Source of the DNA: Actinomycetota bacterium
GTDB taxonomy: Bacteria > Actinomycetota > Nitriliruptoria > Nitriliruptorales > Nitriliruptoraceae
NCBI GenBank assembly: GCA_019347575.1
Contig: JAHWKY010000017.1
Coordinates: 36,235-100,234 of the forward strand
Reading direction: 5' to 3'
Length of the DNA: 64,000 nt
The position numbers and the translations under genes are program-made. Of this stretch, positions 53,564 through 61,903 are shown piece after piece. How positions within the stretch are numbered: the first letter of the stretch is position 1; each line of letters opens with the position of its first letter. Below the pieces are notes generated by a model. It saw only the letters and a list, made by a program, of their open reading frames with translations. It searched no databases and was not told the origin of the DNA.

Positions 53564-55983
53564 ACGCGGATCACCACCGCGCTGTGCTCGCGCTGCTCCG
53601 TGCCGGGAGCGGGCTGCTGGCCCCAGACCTGATCCGGCACGGCGTTGGACCCGCAGCCGTCGAGCGGGCACTCGGGGCGCACCTCGACGACCCAACCTGC
53701 GGCTTCGAGCGTGGCGATGGCGTCGACGCGGTCGAGCCCGAGCACGTCGGGGACCTGTGCCTGGGACCGGACGCTCTGCGACACCCACAGGACGACCGCG
53801 TTGCCGTCCATCGGCAGCGTCGACCCGCCAGGGGACGGGCGCTGACGCGTCACGATGCCCGGTGGGAAGACGAGCGAGGCTTCGGGGCGGGTCGCCACGA
53901 CGAACCCCTTGTCCTCCAGCAGCTGCTGCGCCACCGCGAGCGGCAGTCCGGTGACGCTCGGCACGTCGTCGAGCGGTGGACCCGTCGGCTCGTTGCAGCG
54001 CTCGATCGGCTCGGTGCCTCGCAGGTACTGGCGTGGTTCGATCAGCTCCTGCGGCGTGTAGGGGTTGGGCAGGCAGTTGCGCGTCACGTCGACGTCGACG
54101 ACGACGAGGTCGACCTCGGGCACGGGGAAGGCGGAGGGTGGCGTGCCATCCAGTGCACGGGCCGCGAACCCCTTCCAGATCTCGGCGGGCCAGCGCCCCC
54201 CCTCAACCCGGATGCGCGTCGTCGGCGGCTCCATCGGGATGCTCGCCTCGGGGAAGCCCACCCACACGGCGGCCACCAGGTCGGGCGTGTAGCCGATGAA
54301 CCACGCGTCGGCGTTGTTCTGCGATGTCCCCGTCTTGCCCGCCTGGGGACGGTCGACCTGCGCCCGTACTCCGGTGCCGCGGCGGACCACGTCGGTCAGT
54401 GCCTGGTTGACGAGGTACGCGGCGGCCTCGTCGAGCACCTGCAGGCCCCGGGGGTCGTGCTCGTACAGCACCTCTCCGTCCGGCGTCTCGATCCGCTCGA
54501 TCAGGTAGGGCTCGTGGTAGGTCCCGAGCGCCGCGAAGGCGCCGTACGCGCCGGCCATCTCGAGCGGCGTGACCTCCGCGGAGCCCAGCGCGATCGAGGG
54601 GACCTGGGGCAGCTCGGAGTCGAACCCCATCGTCTTGGCCATCTCGACGATCGCGACCGGTCCCAGCTCGACGGCTAGACGCGCGTACACGGTGTTGACG
54701 CTGCGCACGGTGGCTTCGCGTAGCGACATCGTCGGGTAGGCCGTCCCTCCGTAGTTGCACGGCTCCCACCCCAGTTCCGGGAACGACACGCAGGTCCCGC
54801 CCGGGAACTCGCGCTCCAACGACACGCCGCGCTGCAGAGCCGTGGCGAGGACGATGGGCTTGAACGACGAACCCGGCTGGCGTCGTGCCTGGGTGGCGAG
54901 GTTGAAACGGGCGTCCGGTTGGTCCCGGTCGTAGAAGTCGCGGCCGCCCACGAGTGCACGCACCGCCCCGGAGGCCGGTTCGACGGCCACGATGGCCGCC
55001 GACGGGTCATCCGGCGCGGTCAGGACCTCCGCGACCGCCTCCTCGGCCTGGACCTGTTGCTCGAGATCGACCGTCGTGTGGATCCGCAGGCCTCCGGTGA
55101 AGAGGGCGTCCACCCGCGCGTCGATGTCGTCGCCGAGGATCGCGAAGCGGCCGTCGGGGTCGTGCTGGATCAGGCGCTTGACCTCCTCGACGAAGTGCGG
55201 GGCGGGGGTGCGCTCGTCGGTCTCCAGCGGAGCGAGGTCGAGGTCGTCGTCGGCGACGAGCTCGGCCTGGGTACCGCTGATCTGGCTCGTTGCGACCATC
55301 GCGCCGAGGACCTGCCGCACCCGGTGCTGGGCGGCCTCAGGGTGTTCGTAGGGGTCGAAGCGGGTGGGGGAGGCGATCAGGCCGGCCAGGAGGGCGGCCT
55401 GGTGCAGCTCGAGGTCGTCGGGCTCCAGCCCGAAGAAGCGCTCGGCGGCGGCGTGCACCCCGTACGCCCCGTGTCCGAAGTAGATCGTGTTGAGGTAGCG
55501 CTCGAGGATCTCCTCCTTGGAGTAGCGCTGCTCCAGCTGGTAGGCCAACGCCGCTTCCTCGAGCTTGCGCTCGAGCGTGCGTGCGGGTCCGGTCATGGTG
55601 TTCTTGACGTACTGCTGGGTGATGGTCGAGCCACCTTGCTCGATGTCGCCGATCTCGATGTTGCGGACGGCGGCCCGCACGATCGCGGCCAGGTCGACCC
55701 CGCGGTGCACGAAGTACCGGCGGTCCTCCATCGAGACGACCGCGTCGACGATGGCGTCACCCATCTCCGTGAGCGGGATGTCCTCGCGGTCCTGCTCGGC
55801 GTGCAGCTCGACGAGGACCGACCCGTCCGCTGCCAGCACCTGCGAGGTCTGCGGCTGCTGCACGAACTCGACCGGATCGCCCGCCTCGAGCTGAACGATG
55901 TTGGCGCACGACGAGGTGAACAACGCCGTGACGACGAGCACGGCGAGAGGGTTGCGGCGCGGGTGCTCCCGCTGGACGGGCAT
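53536..55983 (-). CDS. Class A penicillin-binding protein with PASTA domains
   Basis: 815 aa. A GT51 glycosyltransferase (about 45-235; Glu in VVSMEDRRYFVHRGVD, GGSTITQQYVKN, RYSKEEILERYLNTIYFG) is followed by a transpeptidase with SxxK in PGSSFKP (about 371), SxN in RSVNTVY and KTG in GKTGTSQNN (about 548). Two PASTA-like repeats (about 675-815) end the protein. It polymerises and crosslinks peptidoglycan outside the membrane. The N-terminus is short: Arg, a hydrophobic run and Cys at TALFTSSC, which fits the general lipoprotein pattern although -3 is Thr. Start ATG has a -10 box seven bases upstream and no SD. Confidence 0.93.
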   Translation of the reverse strand: MPVQREHPRRNPLAVLVVTALFTSSCANIVQLEAGDPVEFVQQPQTSQVLAADGSVLVELHAEQDREDIPLTEMGDAIVDAVVSMEDRRYFVHRGVDLAAIVRAAVRNIEIGDIEQGGSTITQQYVKNTMTGPARTLERKLEEAALAYQLEQRYSKEEILERYLNTIYFGHGAYGVHAAAERFFGLEPDDLELHQAALLAGLIASPTRFDPYEHPEAAQHRVRQVLGAMVATSQISGTQAELVADDDLDLAPLETDERTPAPHFVEEVKRLIQHDPDGRFAILGDDIDARVDALFTGGLRIHTTVDLEQQVQAEEAVAEVLTAPDDPSAAIVAVEPASGAVRALVGGRDFYDRDQPDARFNLATQARRQPGSSFKPIVLATALQRGVSLEREFPGGTCVSFPELGWEPCNYGGTAYPTMSLREATVRSVNTVYARLAVELGPVAIVEMAKTMGFDSELPQVPSIALGSAEVTPLEMAGAYGAFAALGTYHEPYLIERIETPDGEVLYEHDPRGLQVLDEAAAYLVNQALTDVVRRGTGVRAQVDRPQAGKTGTSQNNADAWFIGYTPDLVAAVWVGFPEASIPMEPPTTRIRVEGGRWPAEIWKGFAARALDGTPPSAFPVPEVDLVVVDVDVTRNCLPNPYTPQELIEPRQYLRGTEPIERCNEPTGPPLDDVPSVTGLPLAVAQQLLEDKGFVVATRPEASLVFPPGIVTRQRPSPGGSTLPMDGNAVVLWVSQSVRSQAQVPDVLGLDRVDAIATLEAAGWVVEVRPECPLDGCGSNAVPDQVWGQQPAPGTEQREHSAVVIRVYPDETAPG

Positions 55984-55989
55984 GACGCG

Positions 55990-55995
55990 AGGTTA
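55990..55995 (-). promoter_or_regulatory. -10 box of the penicillin-binding protein gene (leaderless)
   Basis: On the minus strand TAACCT ends seven bases before ATG 55983, so the transcript would begin at the start codon. The divergent 153-bp gap to the + strand gene also contains that gene's -10 box and SD. Confidence 0.5.
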
Positions 55996-56086
55996 CTTCC
56001 GCCTCCGGTGGTGGCCGCCGAGGAGGAACCGGGGGGAGAACTCACCCTCGCGGACGGGAGGAACGCTGCGCGTGAGCGTCGAAGGG

Positions 56087-56092
56087 TACGCT
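56087..56092 (+). promoter_or_regulatory. Candidate -10 box of the surface protein gene
   Basis: TACGCT (TANNNT) would start a transcript near 56099, before SD GGGAGG (56124-56129) and GTG 56137. Confidence 0.4.
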
Positions 56093-56136
56093 ATCTACCC
56101 CCGCCGTCCCGGCCCAGCCCTGTGGGAGGTCGATCC

Positions 56137-57276
56137 GTGATCAGACGCCTGGTGGCCCTCTCGTTCCTGTTCACAGCCGTGGCGGTAGCCGCAGGTGCTG
56201 GCACCACGTCCGCCGCGTTCGGCGAAGAGGCCGAGGCGTCGGTGCAACAGGAAGGTTGGGCGGCCCAGCGAAACGATCCCAGCCAGCCCGTCGAGGACGA
56301 GCTCGGCGGGAACCTCGGGCCCGTACCGGTCGATCCGGTGGCACCGGCGACCGTCCCACCCGGCTCGCTGCCGGTCGGGCTCGCCGCCGGCGAACCGGAG
56401 TGGAAGTCGTTCCTGCAGTTCGACCTCAGCGCGGTGCCGTTCGACGCCACCATCGACTCGTTCGTCATCACCCTCACCGAGGTCGAGCCGGGTGAGTCGC
56501 TGACCGGCGTCGAGGTCTGTGCCATCAACGATCTGTGGGCGGAGGGCGCCAACCAGAAGTGGTCGAACGCCCCCGAGCACGACTGTGCCTTCAGCGCGGA
56601 CGTCGTCGGTCCCGCCGACGACGGGACGTGGACGGCGGACCTGACCAACGTCGCGCGGGCGTGGCAGGACGTCATCATCCCCAACAACGGCATCGTCCTG
56701 CTGCCCAAGTCCGCCGCGAACCTCCCCAGCGGCACGCCCACCCCGGAGGAAGCCAACTGGCGGGTGCAGTTCGCCGGCGTGACGCTCGAGGGGGCACCGA
56801 CGGCGCAGGTCGAGTACACGGTCACCGAGTCGCCATCGCCACCGCCACCGCCACCGCCGGCCGCGGCACCACCCGCGGATTCGGGCCAGGCGGGTGGTGC
56901 CGACACCGGCACGTCGAGCCAACCCTTCTTCGGCAACGCGCCGTCGTTCGAGCCGCAGGCGGGACCGGCGTTCACACCGCCCGTCGCGGGCGACGAGGGA
57001 GCGCTGGCACCCGAGGTCGCGCCCGACGCCGGGCAGCAGCCCGTCCCCGAGACGGTGGCGGCACCTGCGGTGGCCGGTGACGCGGAGACACCCGCTTACG
57101 TCTGGGCGCTCATCCCGCTGTTCCTCCTGGGGATGCTCATGCTCGGCCGGTCGCTCACCGACACCACCCCCGTGGCCGTGACCCGGCGCGAGGGCGCGAC
57201 GACGCGCCTGATCCGGAACCGTCGAGGTCCCGCCGCCGATGCGCTGGCCCCGTCGGAGCCGTCCTTCCAGGTCTGA
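56137..57276 (+). CDS. Cell-surface protein with DNRLRE-like domain and C-terminal anchor
   Basis: 379 aa from GTG 56137; the frame is open far upstream, but only antisense to the penicillin-binding protein gene. Signal peptide (about 1-29, VALSFLFTAVAVAAGAGTTS), then a beta-rich domain (about 80-235) starting KSFLQFDLSAVPFDATIDSF, the pattern of DNRLRE/CBM96-like domains on surface adhesins. A proline-rich spacer (SPSPPPPPPP, about 233-250) and a long low-complexity region lead to one membrane helix (about 325-345, YVWALIPLFLLGMLMLG) and a basic tail. Likely anchored outside the cell. Function unknown; just upstream of the liv genes. Confidence 0.75.
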   Translation: MIRRLVALSFLFTAVAVAAGAGTTSAAFGEEAEASVQQEGWAAQRNDPSQPVEDELGGNLGPVPVDPVAPATVPPGSLPVGLAAGEPEWKSFLQFDLSAVPFDATIDSFVITLTEVEPGESLTGVEVCAINDLWAEGANQKWSNAPEHDCAFSADVVGPADDGTWTADLTNVARAWQDVIIPNNGIVLLPKSAANLPSGTPTPEEANWRVQFAGVTLEGAPTAQVEYTVTESPSPPPPPPPAAAPPADSGQAGGADTGTSSQPFFGNAPSFEPQAGPAFTPPVAGDEGALAPEVAPDAGQQPVPETVAAPAVAGDAETPAYVWALIPLFLLGMLMLGRSLTDTTPVAVTRREGATTRLIRNRRGPAADALAPSEPSFQV

Positions 57277-57303
57277 CCCGCTCCCATCCAGGAGATGTTC
57301 CCC

Positions 57304-58887
57304 GTGACGACGACAACGCGCTCCCGAACCTCTCGAGGACCCCGACCGCTGCGCGCGGTCGCGGCCATCGCGATCGCCTCGATGCTGGTGGTCGCGTGTG
57401 GCCAGAAGCCCGGCGTGCACGTCGAGGGTGCCGGCGACGTCGTCGCCGGACCTGCGGACGGCGTGGAGACCACGCCCGGCGCGGACACCTCCACGACGGG
57501 GGCTGACACGTCCACGACCGGGACGACCACCACGGGGACCACCGGTACCAGCGGTACGACGACGACCGGTTCCTCGCAGACGACGCAGCCGGCGACGACC
57601 GGCGGGACGACGGGCGGCACCACCGGCGGGACGACCGGTGGCACCACCGGGGGGACGACCGATGACACCACCGGCACCACCGGCACCACGGGCGGGACGA
57701 CGGGTGGAACGACCGGTGGCGGCGGTGGGCAGGTCCAGGGGACCGACCGCACCGGCGCCACCGACGAGCTGATCCGCATCGGCATCCACGCACCCGTGAC
57801 CGGCGCCGCCCCGCTGCCCTCACGGGCCTTCGAGGAGGCAGACCTCTACTTCAACTGGGTCACCGAAGGCAAGGGCGAGACCGTGCTCGGCCGGTCCAAG
57901 GTCGAGGTGGTGTTCAAGGACGACCAGTACAACCCGTCGTCGGCGATCCAGACGTGTCGCGAACTGGCGCAGTCGCGCGAGTCGTTCCTGCTCGTCGGCG
58001 GTGGCGGGACCGACCAGATCCAGGCCTGCGGTCGCTGGGCCAACCAGAACGGCGTGCCGTACTTCTCGGCGGGTGTGACCGAGAACGGGCTGATCGGCCT
58101 GCCCTGGTACTTCGCCAGCTCCATGAGCTACAAGGCCCAGGGGACGCTCATCGCCCAGCTCATCAAGAAGCGCTACCCGGGCCAGAAGATCGCCATGGTC
58201 GTCACCAACACCCCCAACTTCAAGGACGCCGAGGAGGGCTTCACCGCCGGCCTGCAGGCGGCTGGGCTCGAGGGTGACTTCTGGGGCTTCTTCCGCCACG
58301 AGAAGGGCGACAACACCTGGACCACCCAGGCCATCGTGCAGATGCGCCAGGAGGTCCAGGTCGTCTACCCCCTCACCGCCCCCGTCGACTACATCAAGTT
58401 CGCCGGCGAGGCAGCCAACCAGGGCTGGCGGCCCCACTTCGTGGGGGCCGGGATCACGATGGGCTTGAACACGGTCACCGTGAACGCGTGCCGTGCTGGC
58501 CGCGCGGGCCACGGGGCGCTGTGGCTCTCCCCCTTCCCTGGTCTCGACGTGATCGACCAGCTCGATCCGGAGTTCAACAAGGCGCTCGAGCACTTCGACC
58601 TCGCCGACTCCCCCGACACCGACAAGGACATCTTCCTCGCCATCTGGGGCCTGGGGAAGACGCTTCACGAGTCCTTCAAGGCGTACGAGGCGCGCCTGGG
58701 TACCGACCTGACCCGCGAGGACTACCGGGGGGTGGTCGAAACCACCCAGGACCTGCAGTCGGGCATCTACCCGGCGCTGAGCTACTCGCCGGACGACCAC
58801 TTCGGGGCCAACACGGCGCACCTGCTCAGGGCCGACTGCGATGAAGGCATCAACCTGACCGAGGCGACGTTCGCGTCGGCGTTCTGA
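57304..58887 (+). CDS. livK: Branched-chain amino acid type ABC transporter, substrate-binding lipoprotein
   Basis: 527 aa from GTG 57304, seven bases after AGGAGAT; ATG 57295 overlaps that SD. Lipoprotein signal ends in the lipobox VVAC (about 29-32). A Thr/Gly-rich linker (about 50-140) tethers the type I periplasmic-binding fold, which starts LIRIGIHAPVTG and includes FKDDQYNPSSAIQTCREL and MVVTNTPNFKDAEEGF. Cargo is probably amino acids or small amides/urea-like compounds; specificity cannot be read. About 140 residues longer than E. coli LivK because of the linker. Confidence 0.88.
   Translation: MTTTTRSRTSRGPRPLRAVAAIAIASMLVVACGQKPGVHVEGAGDVVAGPADGVETTPGADTSTTGADTSTTGTTTTGTTGTSGTTTTGSSQTTQPATTGGTTGGTTGGTTGGTTGGTTDDTTGTTGTTGGTTGGTTGGGGGQVQGTDRTGATDELIRIGIHAPVTGAAPLPSRAFEEADLYFNWVTEGKGETVLGRSKVEVVFKDDQYNPSSAIQTCRELAQSRESFLLVGGGGTDQIQACGRWANQNGVPYFSAGVTENGLIGLPWYFASSMSYKAQGTLIAQLIKKRYPGQKIAMVVTNTPNFKDAEEGFTAGLQAAGLEGDFWGFFRHEKGDNTWTTQAIVQMRQEVQVVYPLTAPVDYIKFAGEAANQGWRPHFVGAGITMGLNTVTVNACRAGRAGHGALWLSPFPGLDVIDQLDPEFNKALEHFDLADSPDTDKDIFLAIWGLGKTLHESFKAYEARLGTDLTREDYRGVVETTQDLQSGIYPALSYSPDDHFGANTAHLLRADCDEGINLTEATFASAF
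57601..57714 (+). repeat. 24-nt tandem repeats encoding the Thr/Gly linker
   Basis: Units at 57601, 57625, 57649 and 57691 follow the pattern GGCGGGACGACCGGTGGCACC plus ACC with few changes; an 18-nt partial unit lies at 57673-57690. They encode GGTTGGTT repeats in the binding protein. Copy number probably varies between strains by slippage. Confidence 0.85.
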
Positions 58888-58921
58888 CCGGAACACCGAC
58901 CACTTGAGGGGGCTGTGCCTC

Positions 58922-58927
58922 TAGGCT
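58922..58927 (+). promoter_or_regulatory. Candidate -10 box before livH
   Basis: TAGGCT (TANNNT) would start a transcript near 58934, before SD GGGAGG and GTG 58958. If real, the permease and ATPase genes could be expressed separately from the binding protein. Confidence 0.35.
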
Positions 58928-58957
58928 GCGCCCCCCGGCCGCCGGGAGGTTGAAGGG

Positions 58958-59917
58958 GTGCCGACGGTGAGCGCGACATCAGTGCTGCTCGCACAGCAGG
59001 GCATCGGCAGCGAGCTGATGTCGGTCATCATCATCGGCCTGCGCATCGGCGCGGTGTACGCGCTGATCGCCCTCGGCCTGGCCCTGATCTACAAGGCGAC
59101 GCGGGTCTTCAACTTCGCGCACGGCGAGTTCGGCACGGTCCCGATGTTCGTGACCTGGGGCTTGGTCACCGGCGGCCTCGGGATGACCATGTGGGCCGCG
59201 GCGGGCATCGCGATCGTCGTCGGCGTCCTCCTCGCTGTCGCCACCTACTTCCTCGTGGTCCGCTGGCTGCGGGCCCGGCCCGGCGTCACCACGCTGGTCG
59301 CGACCGCCGGCGTGGCCCTCTTCCTCATCCAGCTCCAGATCATCATCGGGCGCGCCGAGCCCAGGAACTTCCCTCCCTTCATCGACGGCTCCCCCTGCAT
59401 CACACGAGGGGAGGACGGTTCGTGCTTCTGGCGCGTCGGCGGGGTCATCATCGAGTGGCAGACGATCCTGATCGTGGGCGTGCTCGCCGCCGTCGCGGTG
59501 ATCCTGGCCCTGTTCTTCCGCACGCGGACCGGCACCGCACTGCTCGCGACCGCGCAGGAACCGTTCGCCGCCAGTCTGTACGGGATCTCGACCGAGCGGA
59601 TGGCCGTGATCACATGGGCAGCCGCGGGCGGCCTCGCCGCCATCGGTGGGGTGCTCGCCGGGGCGTTCGACCAGCTCTTCACGCCCGGGTGGATCACCGG
59701 CCGCTACCTCGTCGCCGCGTTCACCGCAGCCATCCTCGGGGGGATCACCTCGATGCCCGGCGTCGTCGTCGGGGGCGTGCTACTGGGCATGATCCAGGCG
59801 GCGTCGGGCACGTGGTTGCCGGCGACGTGGCCGGGACGGCCGCAGATCGGGGTGTTCACGATCCTCGTGCTCGTGCTCGTCCTGCGACCGCGCGGCCTGC
59901 TCGGGAAGGAGGCGTGA
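58958..59917 (+). CDS. livH: Branched-chain amino acid ABC transporter permease LivH
   Basis: 319 aa with about eight membrane helices. Starts in LGLALIYKATRVFNFAHGEFG (about 42-62), the family signature, and ends in LVLVLRPRGLLGKEA. The cytoplasmic loop ATAQEPFAASLYGISTERM (about 194-212) matches the EAA-type coupling loop. Between helices there is an external loop with two Cys (SPCITRGEDGSCFW). ATG of livM overlaps the stop (TGATG). Confidence 0.93.
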   Translation: MPTVSATSVLLAQQGIGSELMSVIIIGLRIGAVYALIALGLALIYKATRVFNFAHGEFGTVPMFVTWGLVTGGLGMTMWAAAGIAIVVGVLLAVATYFLVVRWLRARPGVTTLVATAGVALFLIQLQIIIGRAEPRNFPPFIDGSPCITRGEDGSCFWRVGGVIIEWQTILIVGVLAAVAVILALFFRTRTGTALLATAQEPFAASLYGISTERMAVITWAAAGGLAAIGGVLAGAFDQLFTPGWITGRYLVAAFTAAILGGITSMPGVVVGGVLLGMIQAASGTWLPATWPGRPQIGVFTILVLVLVLRPRGLLGKEA

Positions 59918-61128
59918 TGGCGGACGACACCGACGCGACCGAGGTCATCGAGATCGAGCAGCTCGATCCCGAAGATCGCACCGAGGATGGTCCGTGGCGC
60001 CCCAGCCCCGGGGGCGTGGTGGCCCGCATCGCGGTCCTCGTCGTCATCCTCTCCATCGTCCTGCTGGCGCCGTTCTGGGTGAACGCGCTCGATCCGGTCC
60101 TCGTCCGCGAGGTCGTGGCCAAGGCGGGGATCTTCGCACTGGTCGCACTCAGCATGAACGTCCTCATGGGCTACGCAGGGCAGGTCTCGCTCGGCCACGC
60201 CGCCTTCTACGGCATCGGCGCGTTCATCTCCGGTGTCGTCGTCAGCGAGTGGCTCGGCACCATCGAGGAGGTCGACGTGCTCGCGCCCGAGGCCGTTGAC
60301 GGCATCGGGTTCACGGGCACGGTCGACCAGATCTGGAGGTTCGCCGCCGGTATCGGCATGGCCGGGATCATGGGCGCCATCGTCGCAGTGATCCTGGGAC
60401 TCATCGCGTTGCGTCTGCGCGGCCTGTACCTCGCCCTGGTCACGATCGCCTACGGGGCCCTGGCCGAGTTGACCCTCTTCAAGCTCGGCGTGTTCCACGG
60501 AGGCGCCGGCGTCGTCGCACCGCGCCCCGACGTCTTCGAGGGCGACATCGTCTACAGCTACGTCGTCTTCGTCATCCTCGCCATCGGGCTCTACGTCGAT
60601 TGGCGCCTCATCAGTTCGAAGGCGGGCCGAGCCATCCAGGCCCTGCGCGACGACGAGCGCGTCGCCGCGTCCTGGGGCATCAACGTCACGTCCTACAAGC
60701 TCCTCGCGTTCGTGATCTCCGGCATCCTCGCCGGCGTTGCCGGCGGCCTCTTCGGCCACATGATCGGCGCCGTATCGTCGGAGGAGTTCACCTTCATCGT
60801 CTCGCTGACGTTCGTGCTCATGACCGTGATCGGGGGCCTGGGCAACCGCTGGGGCGTCGTGCAGGGCGGCATCGTCTTCGCGATCCTGCCCACGCTGCTC
60901 GACCGCACCCACCAGGCGTGGCACTTCTGGCCCTTCAACGCCATCACCGCGCTGTGGGAGCCGTTGATCGGCGCTGCACTGCTGGTGCTCACGCTCATCT
61001 TCTTCCCCGGCGGGATCGCGCAGCAACAGGAGCACCTCCAGCGCTGGCTGGCGTTCAAGCGCTTCAAGTCCCACGACGTCCACGTGACGGCGGCGGCGGT
61101 CGAAGGGAGCACCAGTGCCCGTCCTTGA
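59917..61128 (+). CDS. livM: Branched-chain amino acid ABC transporter permease LivM
   Basis: 403 aa. After a hydrophilic, acidic N-terminus (about 1-33, rich in Asp/Glu) come about ten membrane helices; signatures are NVLMGYAGQVSLGHAAFYGIGA (about 84-105) and the coupling loop ALRDDERVAASWGINVTSYKL (about 245-265). GGLGNRWGVVQGG and FFPGGIAQ lie near the end. ATG start at 59917; overlaps livG by 14 bp. Confidence 0.93.
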   Translation: MADDTDATEVIEIEQLDPEDRTEDGPWRPSPGGVVARIAVLVVILSIVLLAPFWVNALDPVLVREVVAKAGIFALVALSMNVLMGYAGQVSLGHAAFYGIGAFISGVVVSEWLGTIEEVDVLAPEAVDGIGFTGTVDQIWRFAAGIGMAGIMGAIVAVILGLIALRLRGLYLALVTIAYGALAELTLFKLGVFHGGAGVVAPRPDVFEGDIVYSYVVFVILAIGLYVDWRLISSKAGRAIQALRDDERVAASWGINVTSYKLLAFVISGILAGVAGGLFGHMIGAVSSEEFTFIVSLTFVLMTVIGGLGNRWGVVQGGIVFAILPTLLDRTHQAWHFWPFNAITALWEPLIGAALLVLTLIFFPGGIAQQQEHLQRWLAFKRFKSHDVHVTAAAVEGSTSARP

Positions 61129-61891
61129 AGCGCGCAACGTCTCGATCCGCTTCGGTGGCGTCCAGGCGCTCGACAGCGTCGACTTCACCGTCAACGAGTT
61201 CGAGGTCGTCGGACTGATCGGGCCCAACGGGGCGGGCAAGACCACCTTCTTCAACTGCGTGACCGGCTTCTACCGCCCCGACGAGGGCCAGATCCTGGTC
61301 CACGACGTCAACGTGACCGAGCTGCGGCCCGACGAGCGAGTGCACCTGGGTGTCGCACGAACGTTCCAACAGGTCGGGTTGGTGCGCTCGTTCACGGTCA
61401 TCGAGAACGTGATGGTCGCCCAGCACCAGAAGATCGGCTACGGCGACCTGGCGGGGATGTTCGGCTTCCCCTCCACCTACGCGGTCGAGCGCGAGCTGCG
61501 CGGGCGCGGCATGGAGATCCTGGACTTCATGGGCCTCGCCGACCTCGCCGATCAGCCCCTGAGCGGACTGCCCTACGGCACGTTGAAGCAGATCGAGACC
61601 GCCGCCGTCCTCGGCACCGACCCCGACGTGCTGATGCTCGACGAGCCGCTGGCTGGCATGGCGCCCGAGGAGGCCGAGGAGTTCGGCGAGCGACTGCTGC
61701 AGATGCGTAGCGAGCTCGGTCTGACGATCGTCATCGTCGACCACCACGTCCCGCTGGTGCTGCGGGTCGCGGACTACGTGTACGCGCTCAACTTCGGCAA
61801 GCTCCTGGCGGAGGGTCGGCCTGACGACATCCGCCAGGACCAGCAGGTTGCCGTTGCCTACATGGGCGAGGGCGCGACCACCCTGGCCTGA
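61115..61891 (+). CDS. livG: Branched-chain amino acid ABC transporter ATPase LivG
   Basis: 258 aa. Walker A GPNGAGKTT (about 36-44), the LivG-type signature LSGLPYGTLKQIETA and Walker B VLMLDEPLAGM (about 168-178), switch His in IVIVDHHVPLV. The signature loop is not the canonical LSGGQ, as in other LivG proteins. GTG start; overlap of 14 bp with livM suggests translational coupling. Confidence 0.92.
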   Translation: MPVLEARNVSIRFGGVQALDSVDFTVNEFEVVGLIGPNGAGKTTFFNCVTGFYRPDEGQILVHDVNVTELRPDERVHLGVARTFQQVGLVRSFTVIENVMVAQHQKIGYGDLAGMFGFPSTYAVERELRGRGMEILDFMGLADLADQPLSGLPYGTLKQIETAAVLGTDPDVLMLDEPLAGMAPEEAEEFGERLLQMRSELGLTIVIVDHHVPLVLRVADYVYALNFGKLLAEGRPDDIRQDQQVAVAYMGEGATTLA

Positions 61892-61903
61892 CGAGGATCC
61901 CAC

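Noticed and set aside
54919..56136. Extending the surface protein upstream into the PBP region
   Set aside because: The extension is antisense to the PBP; signal peptide, SD and -10 box all support GTG 56137.
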